From contig NC_016133.3 of the NCBI RefSeq assembly GCF_000005505.3, positions 49,379,237 to 49,443,236 of the forward strand: a stretch of DNA of 64,000 nt, given 5' to 3'. The notes below the pieces were generated by a model. The model searched no databases. It had not been told where the DNA came from and worked only from the letters and a program-made list of their open reading frames with translations. The first letter of the stretch is position 1. Each line of letters opens with the position of its first letter. The DNA comes from Brachypodium distachyon (lineage: Eukaryota; Streptophyta; Magnoliopsida; Poales; Poaceae). Shown in pieces: positions 38,482 to 55,345 of this stretch. Made by a program: the position numbers and the translations under genes.

Positions 38482-40133
38482 CGAGATGCGTGCGCTCGCG
38501 CGGTGCCCGTGGAATCGATCGTGATTCGTGAAGGTTCGTTCGTTGGTTTGGTGGTGGTGGTTATAATAGTACTGCTGGTCACGCGGGCCTCGCAGATGAT
38601 CAAATCCGGTCAAAGTCGTCACTCGCCACGTCTGTGGGTTTGTTCTTAACCCAATCCTGAGTTCGTGACGATTTATGACAAGTGGGCCCGGGAAGACAGC
38701 CGCGGCCCGCGGGCAGGAGAAGGAAGAAAGAGATGGGAAAGGAAGATTCAGTCATCCGTCCAGCAGTCGCCGCCGGCTCCGGGCAGGGGGCACCGATTCT
38801 TTTGGAGAGGATTAAAGAAACGACTAGTGTACTAAAATAAGTCAAGGAGGAGTAGCTGGAGTGAGGGTGACAAGGCACCGTGGACGTGATTGATACGCGG
38901 AGGAGTATTTTTCTTTCCTTCATCGGCCGTACATGGCGTGTTATCTTAACCTATCATCGCATCGATCGGAGGTATACATCAAATCCATAACCAAACTCAG
39001 TGATGCGGATGGGATGCTAAGAAAACTTGCAATCGCTTGCTATTGGTTGTTGCAATTTGCACTAACAAATGCAAGGAAGCTCGGTTGTATACTTATTTAG
39101 GGATTTAGGTAGGGTGTCAAGTGGGATCCCACCAATATCTTACTTTTAGTTTAATTTTTCAATTTTGGTTAATCAAACTTTTGAACTAGCAAATCCTAAA
39201 TGAACTAGAAGGGGATTTAAGTGGGATCCCACTTACATTCATAGATTTAGGCTTATATCACAACCTTCAGTTCAGTATAAGCTGTGAATACTCCTTCCTG
39301 GTCGGTCAGTGCATGTCTGCTGCCAACACAATTTTGGGCTTTGGCATTTTCATTTCTTCTCGAGGGATTCTGGTGCTATTCTTGGAGCTGCTAGAATGGG
39401 CAAAGTGCAGCCTCAATAACTCAGAAACCTTAAAATAGCCAGATTCTCGTGAGTTGGGCAGAAATAATTACAGTACCTTTAGTCGACAACCAATAGACTT
39501 GAAACGGAATCAGTTCCTTGCCTGTTAACGTATCCGGTTCTAGTCTAAGCTACACTTCGCCTGATTTATTACGCAATAAAAAGTGGTTTCTTTCTGCAAA
39601 CGATTTCACCCCCAAGCTGGCACAACGGAGCTTTCATTAATTCCAGAACAATTCAACTCTAGCAGTATTAAACTGCCTACGCACTAAAAAAGTTTCAGGT
39701 CTCATTTGGTTGCTAGCTAGTGCAAAAACAACCAGGGAAGCAAAACCCGGTCCATCCAAATGGAATGGCACGTTTGAACCCATCCAACTGGAATGGCAAG
39801 GACTGAGAGGGATGGCCGGGTGGTAGTTCATTTTCCCCTAAATTCATCCTAATCCCCAACAAGGCAGGGTTCAGAGATCAGAACATGGAGCAAGCTGGAT
39901 ATTGGAGATCAAACCAACACAGGAACCTAAATTTTCTGCGGCATCTTCAATTCTTACACTGCCACATTTGCACATCACTGACTGCAAACTAAGCCAAAAC
40001 AAACAGGACAGATGGCAGAACAACATCTAACATTCTAATACTACATTAAACTGATCCTGGGCAAGCAGCATTGCAAAGACACTGACAAACAAACAAGAGT
40101 TTGGAGTTTTCAGGTGGACAGAGATTCTTCAGT
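38482..40133. other. Intergenic region upstream of the nicotinamidase gene
   Basis: The first few hundred bases are the nicotinamidase 5' UTR and promoter. Near 39118 and 39219 a palindromic AAGTGGGATCCCAC motif occurs twice, about 100 bp apart, in AT-rich sequence that may be a decayed transposon. The part from about 39640 leads into the 3' UTR of the securin-like gene. No gene is supported. Confidence 0.5.
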
Positions 40134-41923
40134 TCATTTCAGGCTCAAAGGATGGCAACTAGTCTCGTCTTTCAGCTGAAACTGAATAGGCTTGTTCTCC
40201 AGGAATAGGTAATTGTCAAGCTCAGTTTCACCAAAAGAATCTTCAGCCAGCTTTGAAAGATCACCTGCATGCAAATGCGTAGGAGTTAATTGCATGGAAA
40301 CTCAAGCAAAATTGCGCATTGAGAAATTAACACCGAAATGTGTGGCATCATATGACTGTATGGGAGGAAGAGACCTGAACTTGAGAGACGCCTACTGATG
40401 TCCGGAAGAATCTCAGGCTCCAGTTCCAGACCATTTACTTCTTCATAAAATGTTGCAATTGTCTGAATCATCAACAAAAAGATATTGCATTTTGGTATCA
40501 ATATAATGCATTATTAGCGGAAAAAATCTACAGAAACCAGCAATGTTGATAACTTGAGCACAAACAAATGACAGACACAGACATATACCGACAACAACAC
40601 ACCATACAAATTAAGGAATGGCTGTTGGTTCATATGTTCTTAGCCAATGAATACTCGGAGGTACATTTACATAAAACAGAAGCACAAAATAGACAACATT
40701 GATAATACTAGTATCCATGCAATCGTTAGGGATAAATGCGAAAAAAGCAACTGGAGGGAACCAGTGAAAGCAATTTCCTTCACTGCTACTAGCAATTAGC
40801 AAAGGGAAGATTCTGTACATTAACTGGTTCTTAATTCAAATACACTAAGGTAGTAGGGTGCACAATATGCTTCTCAACTTAAGAAGTTTTCGCTAGGATA
40901 CAGATAATGTGAACAAGCTTGCCAATCAATAAACTAAATATGCTTTTTTGTGTGGTAGAAGACGTGATATAGTAAGTTTTAACAAGAACAGGTAGAAGAT
41001 CATATTGTACATTAAGCTCTTCTGATTGACTTATTTGCCCATATTAGCAAAAAGAAACAGTGGTAAATTACCATGTCAGTTTTAGGATCTATGTTTATGG
41101 GGTGAGGGAAAACATAGTAGCTCAATAATGCATTGTATGACGAAGGAAAGCTGAGTGAAGTAGATATCAGGGCATACTGAGATACATTCTTCCTGTTTAA
41201 TAACACTACTACCATGATGTAAGTTTGCCAGGTTATCCACATTCAGAAAGTCAAAACAATATGGACGTGGGTAGCTTACCTTAGCTGGAAACACCACAGG
41301 ATCAAATATTGCATCTGGCCAGTCATGCAATGCTGACATTATTTTCTCCACTTTCTTCTTGACGCCTGCATAGTTGGTATAATAAGTCATGTGTACCTAT
41401 TGAAAGGTCTGCCAACATATGGACTGGCAAAACGCAAGATGCAAATTCTTACGTTTGTCTAGCTTGTCATTGTCCAACTTCTGAGCATCATTCCCAGTGA
41501 AGTGGGTGCTCTCAACACCATCCTTAGCCCATTCATGACATTTTTTTGTCGCCTCATCAGCAAAGATTGTAGCCTTCTTCACTGGGTTCTTCTTAATGGC
41601 TTCTTGGCTGCGCAGAGTAGACTTCTCTTTCAGGACGGACCTGTCCTTCAAAGCAGTGCCTTTAGAAATGTTAGGCACTGGGGGCTTGCTGGTGTTGGAC
41701 ACATCCCTCAGGGCCTTCCTTGCTGATGGCTTAGCTGATGGCTTCAGAGGCTTGGCATTCAGCCCATCAACCCTCTTGCCTGCACGCCAGGATCAGCATA
41801 CCAGATCGTTTATAACAGAAAACTGCGTTTCATGAATTATAGTTTGAGCACAACAGCAGCCTCACCTCTATGAATTGGCAGGTTCTCATCCAGAAAAACA
41901 GCTGCTGGAGCTGGGAAAGCCAT
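40134..41923 (-). CDS. Securin-like cell-cycle protein of the RSS1/PATRONUS family
   Basis: Plant securin-like proteins (rice RSS1, Arabidopsis PATRONUS) restrain cohesin loss until APC/C degrades them. RSS1 also protects meristem division under salt stress. Five coding exons (41866-41923, 41453-41779, 41280-41365, 40375-40462, 40134-40264) give 229 aa. A DEN degron lies at residues 12-14 (FLDENLPIH). A minimal D-box RKAL lies at 40-43 within a Lys-rich stretch. The middle is hydrophilic, basic and apparently disordered. A short conserved part (MSALHDWPDAIFDPVVF) and an acidic C-terminal half (ELEPEILPD, LAEDSFGETEL) follow. The family call rests on the DEN plus D-box architecture and on remembered RSS1 sequence, so I am less sure of it than of the gene structure. 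A 5'-UTR intron is likely. Confidence 0.72.
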
Positions 41924-41961
41924 GGCAGAACAGAACCCTTTCTTGTTCTACTATAAATGTC

Positions 41962-42469
41962 CTGCAAAGGGAAGATTAATCAGACGATAAAGCAATGAAC
42001 AACAACTTCCCTATGCTATTGTGATGCACAGAAATTGCAACCAGCGCAGGATTTAACATCAGATCACTTTATTTGTGAAGGCAACCTATATCCTACTTAG
42101 GTTTTGCGTGAACAGCAATTTCCCTAACAAATACACAACATATATTTAGAACTTTTTTTTGCTTCGCCTAATCTAAATAACTGACCAGAAGATACACGTG
42201 GATGCACAAAACTGAAAACCCCATCCAAGAAGAAGAATACGGGAAGGATATGGGTGGGTGGTCGGATTACGACGCTATTTCGCAACGGGTGTATGCCAAT
42301 TGGAAGCATTTACACGAATTGGACGGGATATCGCACGGAGAGAGATTAGGGTTTGGGGTTCGCAGCTCGAACCTCACATCAAAGGAGAACGAGAGAGCGT
42401 TAGGGAAAAATTTCCCACGAGAGCAAATATTAGGAAGACGCGGAACCTAATCCAGGATCTAGGGCTTAC
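41962..42469 (-). other. Probable 5'-UTR intron of the securin-like gene
   Basis: On the minus strand a GTAAGC donor at 42464-42469 and a TTTGCAG acceptor just before 41961 bracket about 508 bp. They lie upstream of the start codon at 41923. Leader introns like this are common in grass regulatory genes. It is inferred from splice consensus alone. Confidence 0.5.
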
Positions 42470-43000
42470 CAACGCAAGAAATCGCTCCGGATCGATCTCC
42501 TTTCTGCTACGGTCCAGCGGCGGGGAGGAGAGAGGGCGAGCTCGTGGCGTGCTCCGGGGGAGGAAGGCGTGTTCCTCGGCGGCGGCGAAGGAGAGATTCG
42601 TTTCTTGGCTCGTCCGTGCGCTTGAGTTGTGTTCTTGGGGGAGGGGAGGAACGGAATTAATTGGGGAACGTTTGTTTGCGCGAGAGGGGTGGGAAAGGAA
42701 AATAAGGAAGAAGGCGAAAGCCGGGAGCGCAACGGTCGGATTTGGATTCGCTGGGAGCCTGGGCGGTTCGGGAAAGTACCGTTGGGTTGGGCCGATGTTG
42801 CAGGAACTTAATGGGCTGGCCCTAGTTGGGCTCCGATTTATGGCCCATATACACTACTAATTGGGCTAGCTAGCCCGTGAATCCACACCAAATCCACGCC
42901 GCAACGCTGTTCGTCTCATCTCTCATTCTCGCCTTTAAAAATCTTTTAAATATGTTTCGGTTGTTTTCTTGTCGATTTCAAGATTTCTGTCCCTTGTATT

Positions 43001-43341
43001 GCAAGATCAGCTTCTTGTTTGGATCTCGAAATTCACAGTTCCAGCCAATTGGCAAATCATCCTGCCATCTTGCATGATTGAATCACAAGCCAGCTTTCAA
43101 CTCACCTGGATCTTACCCGGAAAAAAAAAAAAGCCTCACCTGGATCTGACTACTCGATGATTTTCCGGGCCCTTTCCGTTGCAACATCCGTAAGATCTTT
43201 CTCACCTTCTTCCCGTTCTTAATATTTGATCGCGCCAAACTTTTTTCTCGCGATTGTTTGCAAGTTCAGCTTCTTGCTTGGATCTTGAACAAGTACGGTC
43301 CAGACAATCGGCAAATCATCCTGCCATCTTGCAAGATTGAA
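43001..43341. repeat. Direct duplication of an 80 bp block
   Basis: The block GCAAGATCAGCTTCTTG... at 43001-43082 is repeated at 43260-43341 with scattered changes. Both copies end in CAAATCATCCTGCCATCTTG. The spacing is 259 bp. Confidence 0.85.
43101..43147. repeat. Tiny A-tailed insertion with 13 bp target duplication
   Basis: CTCACCTGGATCT occurs at 43101-43113 and 43135-43147. It flanks 21 bases that start TACCCGG and contain a run of 12 A. Confidence 0.8.
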
Positions 43342-43350
43342 ACATCAGCA

Positions 43351-43434
43351 CTCCCTCCGTTCCTAAATACTTGTCGTGGTTTTAGTGCAACTTTACACTA
43401 AAACTACGACAAGTATTTAGAAACAGGAGGAGTA
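43351..43434. mobile_element. Short Stowaway MITE
   Basis: CTCCCTCCGTTCCTAAATAC at the left is mirrored by GTATTTAGAAACAGGAGGAG at the right, with TTTTAGTG/CACTAAAA inside. The 84 bp folds as nearly one hairpin. A TA follows the right end. Confidence 0.9.
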
Positions 43435-44197
43435 TATTTTTGTGTTTATAAGCAAAGCAAACTTACTTTGTCCCAAAACTTTGTCATGTTTTGTGGCAAT
43501 TTCTTCGTTTGCGAGATGGATTACTCAAGCATCTCGTCCGCGAGGGAGGTGGGTGTTTCTCTCGTAGAGATGTTCCTCTGGTAGAGGTGTTTTGGAGACA
43601 TTCACCATAAATTACTTTGTTTAATTCAGTGGCTCGTTTGATCTTGTTCCGTGCCATGGTTCTCGTACGGTCCTACCCAAAGATGCTCGAACCATTCGGG
43701 AAGTGCATTATTCCAAGTAAAATGCTATATAAGTTATTGATTCATGCAACTAAAGCATATTGATTAGCATCAAGGTAAATGTTATGATGGCTGTACGTGT
43801 AAAATGATGAGAGAATACTGCAACAATATGATCCATGATCTGATTCTTAGTATTTAAGTCTGATGACCATGTTTCCATGAAGCCAAGTACGATTACAGCG
43901 TCCGTAGCCGAACATTCACAGCAACAGGTACAAGTACATACTCCCTCCGATCCATATTAAATGTCGGAGATTTAGTATAAAGTTGTACTAACGTTAGTAT
44001 AAATCACCGACGTCTTTACGTGTTCCTGCATCATAGTGTAGTAGTAGCTCCCTTAGCAAGCACAACCATCGGACCGGAAACAAGAAAACCGCCATTGACC
44101 AATGCTACTAAAAGCTGCAATACCTCTAAAGAAAGGGTCAAGACTTGGCTAAGGGAGTGTTTGGCTCCGTGGGCATAGCATCTAGATTCAACTTTCT

Positions 44198-44257
44198 ACT
44201 TCTCCGATCCATAACAAGTGTTGCTGATTTAGTATAAAGTTGTACTAAGAGGGAGTA
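44198..44257. mobile_element. Truncated Stowaway MITE remnant
   Basis: A CTCCGATCCATAACAAGTG end and a GAGGGAGTA end enclose only about 60 bp, so it is an internal deletion derivative. A related one-ended copy starts at 43941 (CTCCCTCCGATCCATATTAA) and shares the inner TTTAGTATAAAGTTGTACTA. Confidence 0.7.
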
Positions 44258-44566
44258 CTTGTTTGTTACCTTGTCTGTGTGCTTGGGACTCGTCCGATAC
44301 ATGCAAAAATACCCTATGCGAAGGGGTAAGGGCTAACTCATTTTCTCAACCTCCTCTCTTTTTTTTTCATTTGTTTCGGTCGCTGTAGGCATGCCACATA
44401 TTTCTCTATTCCCAAATTAAAGGCTATAACGGAAATTGTTGAGCAAGACACATGGATTTGCTCGCCACATACCTAAAGACATAAGGTGGTGATGGCCACT
44501 CACTCGTGAACAATCCACCACATTCAACCAGTGGACTGAACTTTTCCATGCGCAGAACAATGCCAG

Positions 44567-44637
44567 CACCTTGCCATTGTTTTTTTTTGTGGGGAACACC
44601 TTGCCATTGTTTTTTTTGGGCGAACACCTTGCCATCG
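44567..44637. repeat. Two successive tiny T-rich insertions at one site
   Basis: CACCTTGCCATTG occurs at 44567-44579 and 44597-44609, and once more with one change at 44625-44637. The intervals are a T run plus GTGGGGAA and a T run plus GGGCGAA. Read on the minus strand each is a few bases followed by poly(A). Confidence 0.75.
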
Positions 44638-46269
44638 TTGCCTAGACAAGCTAACCTAAACAGAAGTAGGACCTTCTATTGGTCGCCAGCGAGAGGGCAT
44701 GCCTTCTCATCGCCTCCAAAAACTCTCCTAGACGAGGTGGTTTTTGTGTAGGAGTTGTGTACTGCATATTCGAATAGGAGCAATCTGATAAGGAACATCA
44801 AGATGTGGGTGACTGGTAAGCACTAAAATAGAGACGATTTGGATTTAGCATGATAGTTAGATATGATGGATTTCGATATGATACTCTACTCACAAGATTA
44901 GAGTACATCATGTGGGCGGCTGGTCAGCACAGGAACATAGCAACTCTAGGGATATGATGTCCGCATCAGCTTGTCTAGCGGCGTACTATGCGTAGCAACA
45001 AATATTGCTGATCATGATAGTATTGGGGCTCCAAAACTCAAAATCAAATGGAAAATTAACTCGAGGGAAACATAGAGGCATTGTTTTCGCCTCGCCGGAG
45101 AAGGAAGCTCGAGCAGGTACTGACATTGATTGTAGAGTCGTGGGGCGCAACAGAGACAGGTTTGGGTATTGGTTTGGTGATAGTCCACTCAACAAAACTC
45201 AACCAAAACGTCCCTTTTGAGCAATTATACATGACTTCAACAATGTATTTGTATTCAAGATGTCATGTCACTTTATTCCTATGTTTATGTTGTTCGTGTG
45301 TTTAAAAAATTGTGTGAATAATAGAGGCTCTAAGCCATTGCTTATCATGACATTGCCTTCGCTCCACATCCACCTTTGTTTCGATGTCTCCATTGGCGCT
45401 TCTTCTTCTACGCTACCTCTCCATGTCCTTCCTTACATCTTCATTGGCTGTCTACTCTACAAAGCTGTCTTTCTTCACCGTTGGAGCATCGATTGCTTGC
45501 AGATGTGAAATCCACTATATATATGGCCAAATAGAGGTTTTAGGACTTTGCCCAACTCTTGCGCTTATTTTACCCTTGTTGAAGATGAAGAAACACCACC
45601 ACGTACGTTCACTGGAGTTGGAGAAGATCATGGATTCCTGTGATGATTAAAGGAGCTCGGATTGATTGATGGATCTTGCTCTTGGGTGCATGGTGAAGAC
45701 CCTCCGGTGCAAGTGTGCCTCCATCGATTGCGGTGTTCAAGTTGACAGTGGAAGCGGTAGTTGCTACTACCTTGCGTCTTCTCGGGGAGGAGAGGATGAA
45801 GTTAGGAGGGTAGAGATGGAAGCGGCTCTTTGTTATGTCCCGCTTCCAAGCCACAGCCACTAGAGGCGTGCCAGTTAAAAAAAATGCTCAAACATTGACT
45901 TTAAATTTAGATATTGGCATAAAAATGGGACGGGGGTCTCGCTTGCACACTACTGAGAGGGAAACATCATATCAAAATGTTTTGTTCACCCAATGTGATT
46001 CTAGTGCATTATGGTGCTAATTCTTCCCACCGACCAGTGTATCACTCCAAATATATTTGAATCATTTCACACACATCTAAATACTAGTGGTGCTACAATC
46101 TCGAGCGTCCAAAGTAGGAAAAAAATTGACCTTTCGATTTGCTTCAACAAGATCTTCAAATTTACATCCCGTATTGATATGTTTCACACAAAAAAAAAAT
46201 TCGTTTTTGTCTTGCCTCGAGTGCTATCCAAGTCTTGTTTTGTTATTTATACGAGTCACGCCTAAGATA

Positions 46270-46306
46270 AAACAACAACAGCAGCAGCAACAACAACAAC
46301 AACAAC
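46270..46306. repeat. CAA/CAG trinucleotide microsatellite
   Basis: A run of AACAACAACAGCAGCAGC followed by further CAA units. Confidence 0.9.
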
Positions 46307-46309
46307 ATG

Positions 46310-46660
46310 ACAAAATGCTGGGCAAAAACACGAGACAAGGCAATTTGGAAGACACGAGACCTGACACCACGTGACACAAGACAATCATTTACATGTCACA
46401 AAATGCAGTACAGTTGCAAGTCACAATACAAGGCAAGGCATAAAATGTTAGACATGACACCATGTGACATAAGGCAGTACAATTATGCTACACAAAAAGG
46501 CAAGGCAAGATGCAGGAGAAACACACAAAAGCGAGATAATTGCAAGATACTAGTCAAAATATCATGTGGCATAAGACATGCCAATTACGAGAAAACAAGA
46601 AAGGATGGACAATTACAAGACATGATGCAGGTTTAAAGACACGACACAAAATCATTGTAA
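46310..46660. repeat. Degenerate A/C-rich minisatellite-like tract
   Basis: Phrases such as GACACCA(C/T)GTGACA(C/T)AAG, GCAGTACA and AAGGCAAGGCA recur at roughly 95-100 bp spacing, near 46362, 46457 and 46558, with decay between copies. Confidence 0.6.
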
Positions 46661-47758
46661 GACTTAGGTAGTGTACTATTTTGCGCTTTTACGTAGGACA
46701 AAAAACCACATCGAAAAGTTTCAACGAAACCTATTAATATTTCAAGTTCTTGGCACAAAAGCATATTGTACTCTACATACTTGGTTCAAAAGATAATGTA
46801 TTTTGAAATTTCCAATTTGTAAAAAGAAGCACAAGAATGTATGTTGGGAGACTACTTTTCACAAAACGATACACGTCTTGCTGGTATCCACATCACACGA
46901 GGGGCCGCCCACCCTCTACAGGCAACGGTTGTCACGTGGTGTAGGGGTGACTGGGTGGACCTAAAACAAAATTGTCACGTGTTCTTTAATCATACATAAA
47001 GCTTGCATGAAATTAAAAGTACCACACACCATATTTATACGAAACATATCAAAGAAAATGAACCCGGCGTGGAGGGTGCGTCCGCTCGGAGAGGGTATCC
47101 ATTTTTAGTAAAACCGGAGATAAAGATAGATAAAATATCCTCAATTCGACATGTTTTTTGAGAATTTTCGACCCGTTAACAAGTCCGACAAATTCTTCCG
47201 GTCTAAATTTTGTGAAGAACAATGCTATGCATGTTGAGTTATTTGCAGGGTTGCAAGGGAGATCAACGAATGGTCCATTTTAATTGAACTAACAGTATAT
47301 CATTCTTGGTATCCCGCTGCATCCCCAGTTATTTGTACGACTAAAGATTTTAGGTGAACGGCACCCGCTATATCCAGTGACCATCAACCCATGGCCATCT
47401 TACGCAAATACTCCGGTGTGTGAATCCAAAAACCTTCGTACGCAGCGTTTTTTTTTTCAGAAGAAGCTTTTTTTTTAGGGGAAGCTCTTTTTGTTTTTTG
47501 AGGACGCAGAGTAGCTCCAGTGTGTGAATTCATTCATTTGGGCTTCCCCAAGGCCTCATCCGGCCCATTAAGCATCCAGACCTTAGCCTCTCGCAGTCTC
47601 GCCAGTCGCCCCCGCGAGCCGGACTGAGGCAGAGTCGTATGTTTCGTCCACCAACGTCCAACGGACGCCGTTTGCCCGTCTCTGGTCTTCATCTTGCCCG
47701 GTGGCCAAAACCCTAGAAACCTCAGGGAAAGGAGGACCCAGGGGGACTGTGAACGGCC

Positions 47759-52516
<4,758 letters not shown>

Positions 52517-53169
52517 GGGTTAGCCCTCTTCCATAAAATTGCTGAAGCTATAGTTGCTTTCCCGGTACTCTTGGAGGTTTGCAAAAGAAATTTCAATCAT
52601 TCTAGTAGATCTCAAGCTATCCAGTGAAGTTTGAAATGAATCACCATTCAGTTTAAAGGGAAAAGTTTTGTCAGATTTCATGCTTGTCAGGGGTGAAACC
52701 AAGACTGTGGTAGCATCATCTGATGTAGAATTCTTGCTGCTATTGGTCTACATGACCAAACAGTTTCTGAGGTTTTTCTTTAAGATATGATTTAATTGTG
52801 TCGAAATCCAAAAGAATGGCAGTTCGGGATGACACCTTTTCATTTCTGGACTGTTATGCCGTGCCATGTAGTTTCATCCTTTACTTGTAGAGCTGTTATA
52901 CCACCAATCTTTGTTCCCTGTTTTCTTTTCCAGCAATTGTGTGCTCGATAATTATATTGATTCAGTCTTGTATTCATTTGGCTGTGTTGAACAAGTTATA
53001 AATTATAGTCTTGTGTACTTATGTGGAGCCTCCATCGAAAACAACGGTAGAGGCTCGGAGAACCACATGAAACAAACAACTGGCTACTCGGTGATGCTGA
53101 TGCTACTGGGCAGGCTCTGAGCTGTAGCAATGTGGCGCTGCGACCACATTATTTGCAGCCCATGTTAAT
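52517..53169. other. TRM5 3' region
   Basis: This is AT-rich sequence after the TRM5 stop, likely 3' UTR and flank. I see no gene or transposon ends. Confidence 0.5.
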
Positions 53170-54069
53170 TTAGAGCCTGTTTGGTAGCACTCCACTTCAC
53201 CTAAACTTCACTTTACCTCTAAAATTCACTTCACTTCACTTCAGCTCCACTACACTAAAAAATGTGTTTGGGACTCAAATCAGCTCCAGCACATTTTCCT
53301 TGTTGCTGTTCTTACCATGATGGATGGATCTCATACGAGATTGCTCACGTGATGGTACGATTAACGCAAGTATTTTCGAACTGAGCCATCAACGTAGCTG
53401 ATTAATAGAACTCTGATCGATTTTAGGTGATGGGAAAGAGGAATAGGAGAAGAACGCCTGCTGCCTTCTGCCCTTCTGGTTCTAGGCGCAATCGACGGAG
53501 AAGAGCAATTAGAGAAAAAGGGTCTTGCTTCCGAGGCAGCAAGGACCTTCAGGGACAGTAGTGGCGAGGTGCTGGTGGAGGGGGTGACGGCTTGGCGGCG
53601 CTGCAGTCCAGAGAAGCAGCGGCGACTCCCTGTGGCGGCCGCGAATTGAGGCAGGCTTGCGGGGGATCGAGGGCGGGCTCGCGGGAGACCAAGGGCGCGC
53701 TCGCCGGAGATGGAGGGAGGCGGGAGCGCCGGAGATGGAGCATGGTCGGCTCTGCTAGGGTTGTAGATGAGCCGCCATGGCTCCGCCCATCTTTGTTCTG
53801 CCCGAGACCTGTCGATGGGAGGGAGACGAGGGGACTGGGTTCACGGGATCGAACATAACGGTTCGGTTCACTAATGGCATTGGTGGGTAAATTACTCCAA
53901 GTTTAGGTGAAGTGAAGTAGGTGAAGCATTTTTTTCCTGACTCCAGTAAAATGAACTAGAGAGTATACTGCTCCACTTCATCTAACACATGGAGTTTAGA
54001 GTGTTTGGGGCAACTTCACTGGCTTCACTGATGAAGCTGTGAAGTGGAGCTGTACCAAACAGGCTCTTA
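53170..54069. mobile_element. Non-autonomous PIF/Harbinger (Tourist-type) element
   Basis: Terminal inverted repeats GAGCCTGTTTGGTA (53173) and TACCAAACAGGCTC (ending 54066) are perfect. TTA directly flanks both (53170-53172 and 54067-54069), as for Harbinger target duplications. Subterminal regions contain many ACTTCAC/GTGAAGT motifs. The 894 bp element has a GC-rich core (about 53570-53760) with no recognisable transposase, so it is non-autonomous and possibly carries captured host sequence. Confidence 0.88.
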
Positions 54070-54539
54070 AGAGCATCTAAAAATTTCTCTTTCTAGATAT
54101 GATATGCCAATTCTGGGTCATCTCTTTAGCTTTTTTTTTATTGCACTTTTGTATGCACGATACCTGTCTGAAGCATGCTTGAAACAATGAAACCTGCCTG
54201 GGTAGCAGGGTAGGCCATCAGTAATTCTGTGGCTTTTTCTCAGGTACGTGACGTACGTTGTATATGTGAACTGTCAAATTGTGGTGTCATGAAGCCACTG
54301 TGAGCAAGAGGAAACATGGTGCACTATAACAGAAAACCTGCCAATGCTGCTATGGGTATTTGACTGGCAGCTTTCTCTGGCAACATAAATCTGAGGACCC
54401 AGTGAGTTTCATCAGCCTCAAGAACTACAGTTGTACCGAGACGAGATTACTATATGGAGTATATATTAAAAGTATGCATTTCAGCAAAGCTTGTTTCGGA
54501 CTCGTCACTGTTGGGATGGATGCAAAGCGCCTAACAATA

Positions 54540-54840
54540 GTGTTGTGATTCTGTTCATAGTTCAGAGATGCTACGTCAAGATGCACACAGCATAGTGTTA
54601 GTTGGACACCACGCTAGCTTTTGTACACAGCTGAAAGCATGAAACGAAGGTACACAACTCCTCCCTCTATAACAACAACTGCAGAATCACAAGAGGAAGT
54701 AGAAGCTATAGAGGTACTATTGTTAGCCAAGATCTGGGACAATGAAGGAGTCCTTGTAGTGAGGTATCTTGACGATTGCTCCCATGCGATCGATCGGAGT
54801 AGCAGCCCACCTCTTGATGGTAGCGACAACGATTACTGAC
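54540..54840 (-). pseudogene. Decayed duplicate of the BBX gene 3' end
   Basis: This segment matches 59285-59530, the last coding codons and 3' UTR of the B-box gene, in the same orientation. Shared phrases include GCACACAGCAT, CTAGCTTTTGTACA, ACAAGAGGAAGTA and TTAGCCAAGATC. On the minus strand the final codons still read KDSFIVPDLG then stop, against EDFFIVPDLG in the intact gene. No B-box part is present, so it is a non-functional fragment. Confidence 0.85.
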
Positions 54841-54919
54841 AGGTCCTTCACATCACAGGTGAGGGTTTAAGACTCGTCAATGATCTGGGGTTATGTGGTA
54901 GTGAGTGGAACAGGACAAT

Positions 54920-55345
54920 GCTCATTTTAGAGTTCTGGTCAGCTCAAATGCCTATGCTTCTTAGATCTAGCCCTACTTGTTGTCTTCTTTAATTAGGTTG
55001 ACCTGCAAATGGCGTGAACATGCTAATATGAAATGTGGATGCCATTTTTTGAACCATTCGTCCCCCATGTTAGAGCAAAATATGAAAAATGTACTAGTCC
55101 ATGATAAACAAAGGACAACTGGACGCAATGTGCTGCTTAGATAACATGAAACTTTGATTTACAATGACAGCTAAGGAATGAAAACCGATTGATCAGCATT
55201 GCCTACTATTTATGTCAACAAAAGCGCATTCGCAAAGATAACGAGGCCAGCATGCATCACGACGGCGGGGCTACACGGCTACACATGCAGTTGCATGGAA
55301 AGACTCAACAACCCGTAGTTTCGGGCGGATGGCAGCAACATCATA
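54920..55345 (+). pseudogene. Decayed duplicate of the DUF247 gene 5' region
   Basis: This stretch aligns with 55460-55980, the leader and first codons of the adjacent DUF247 gene. Shared phrases, in order, include CTTGTTGTC, TTTAATTAGGTTG, TTTTGAACCATTCGT, GATAAACAAAGGACAA, TGTGCTGCTTAGAT, ATGCATCACGA and ACTCAACAACCC. The copy breaks off soon after the start of the coding region and lacks a usable frame. Confidence 0.85.

Larger units (their letters stand above)
42470..47758. other. Long intergenic region of repeat debris
   Basis: Rightwards from 42470 is the GC-rich promoter of the securin-like gene. It is followed by an 80 bp block that occurs twice (43001-43082 and 43260-43341), three small Stowaway derivatives, two sites with tiny A/T-tailed insertions, a CAA microsatellite near 46270-46306, and an A/C-rich minisatellite-like tract at 46310-46660. 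The final 100 bp are the TRM5 leader. No frame looks like a conserved protein. Confidence 0.55.
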
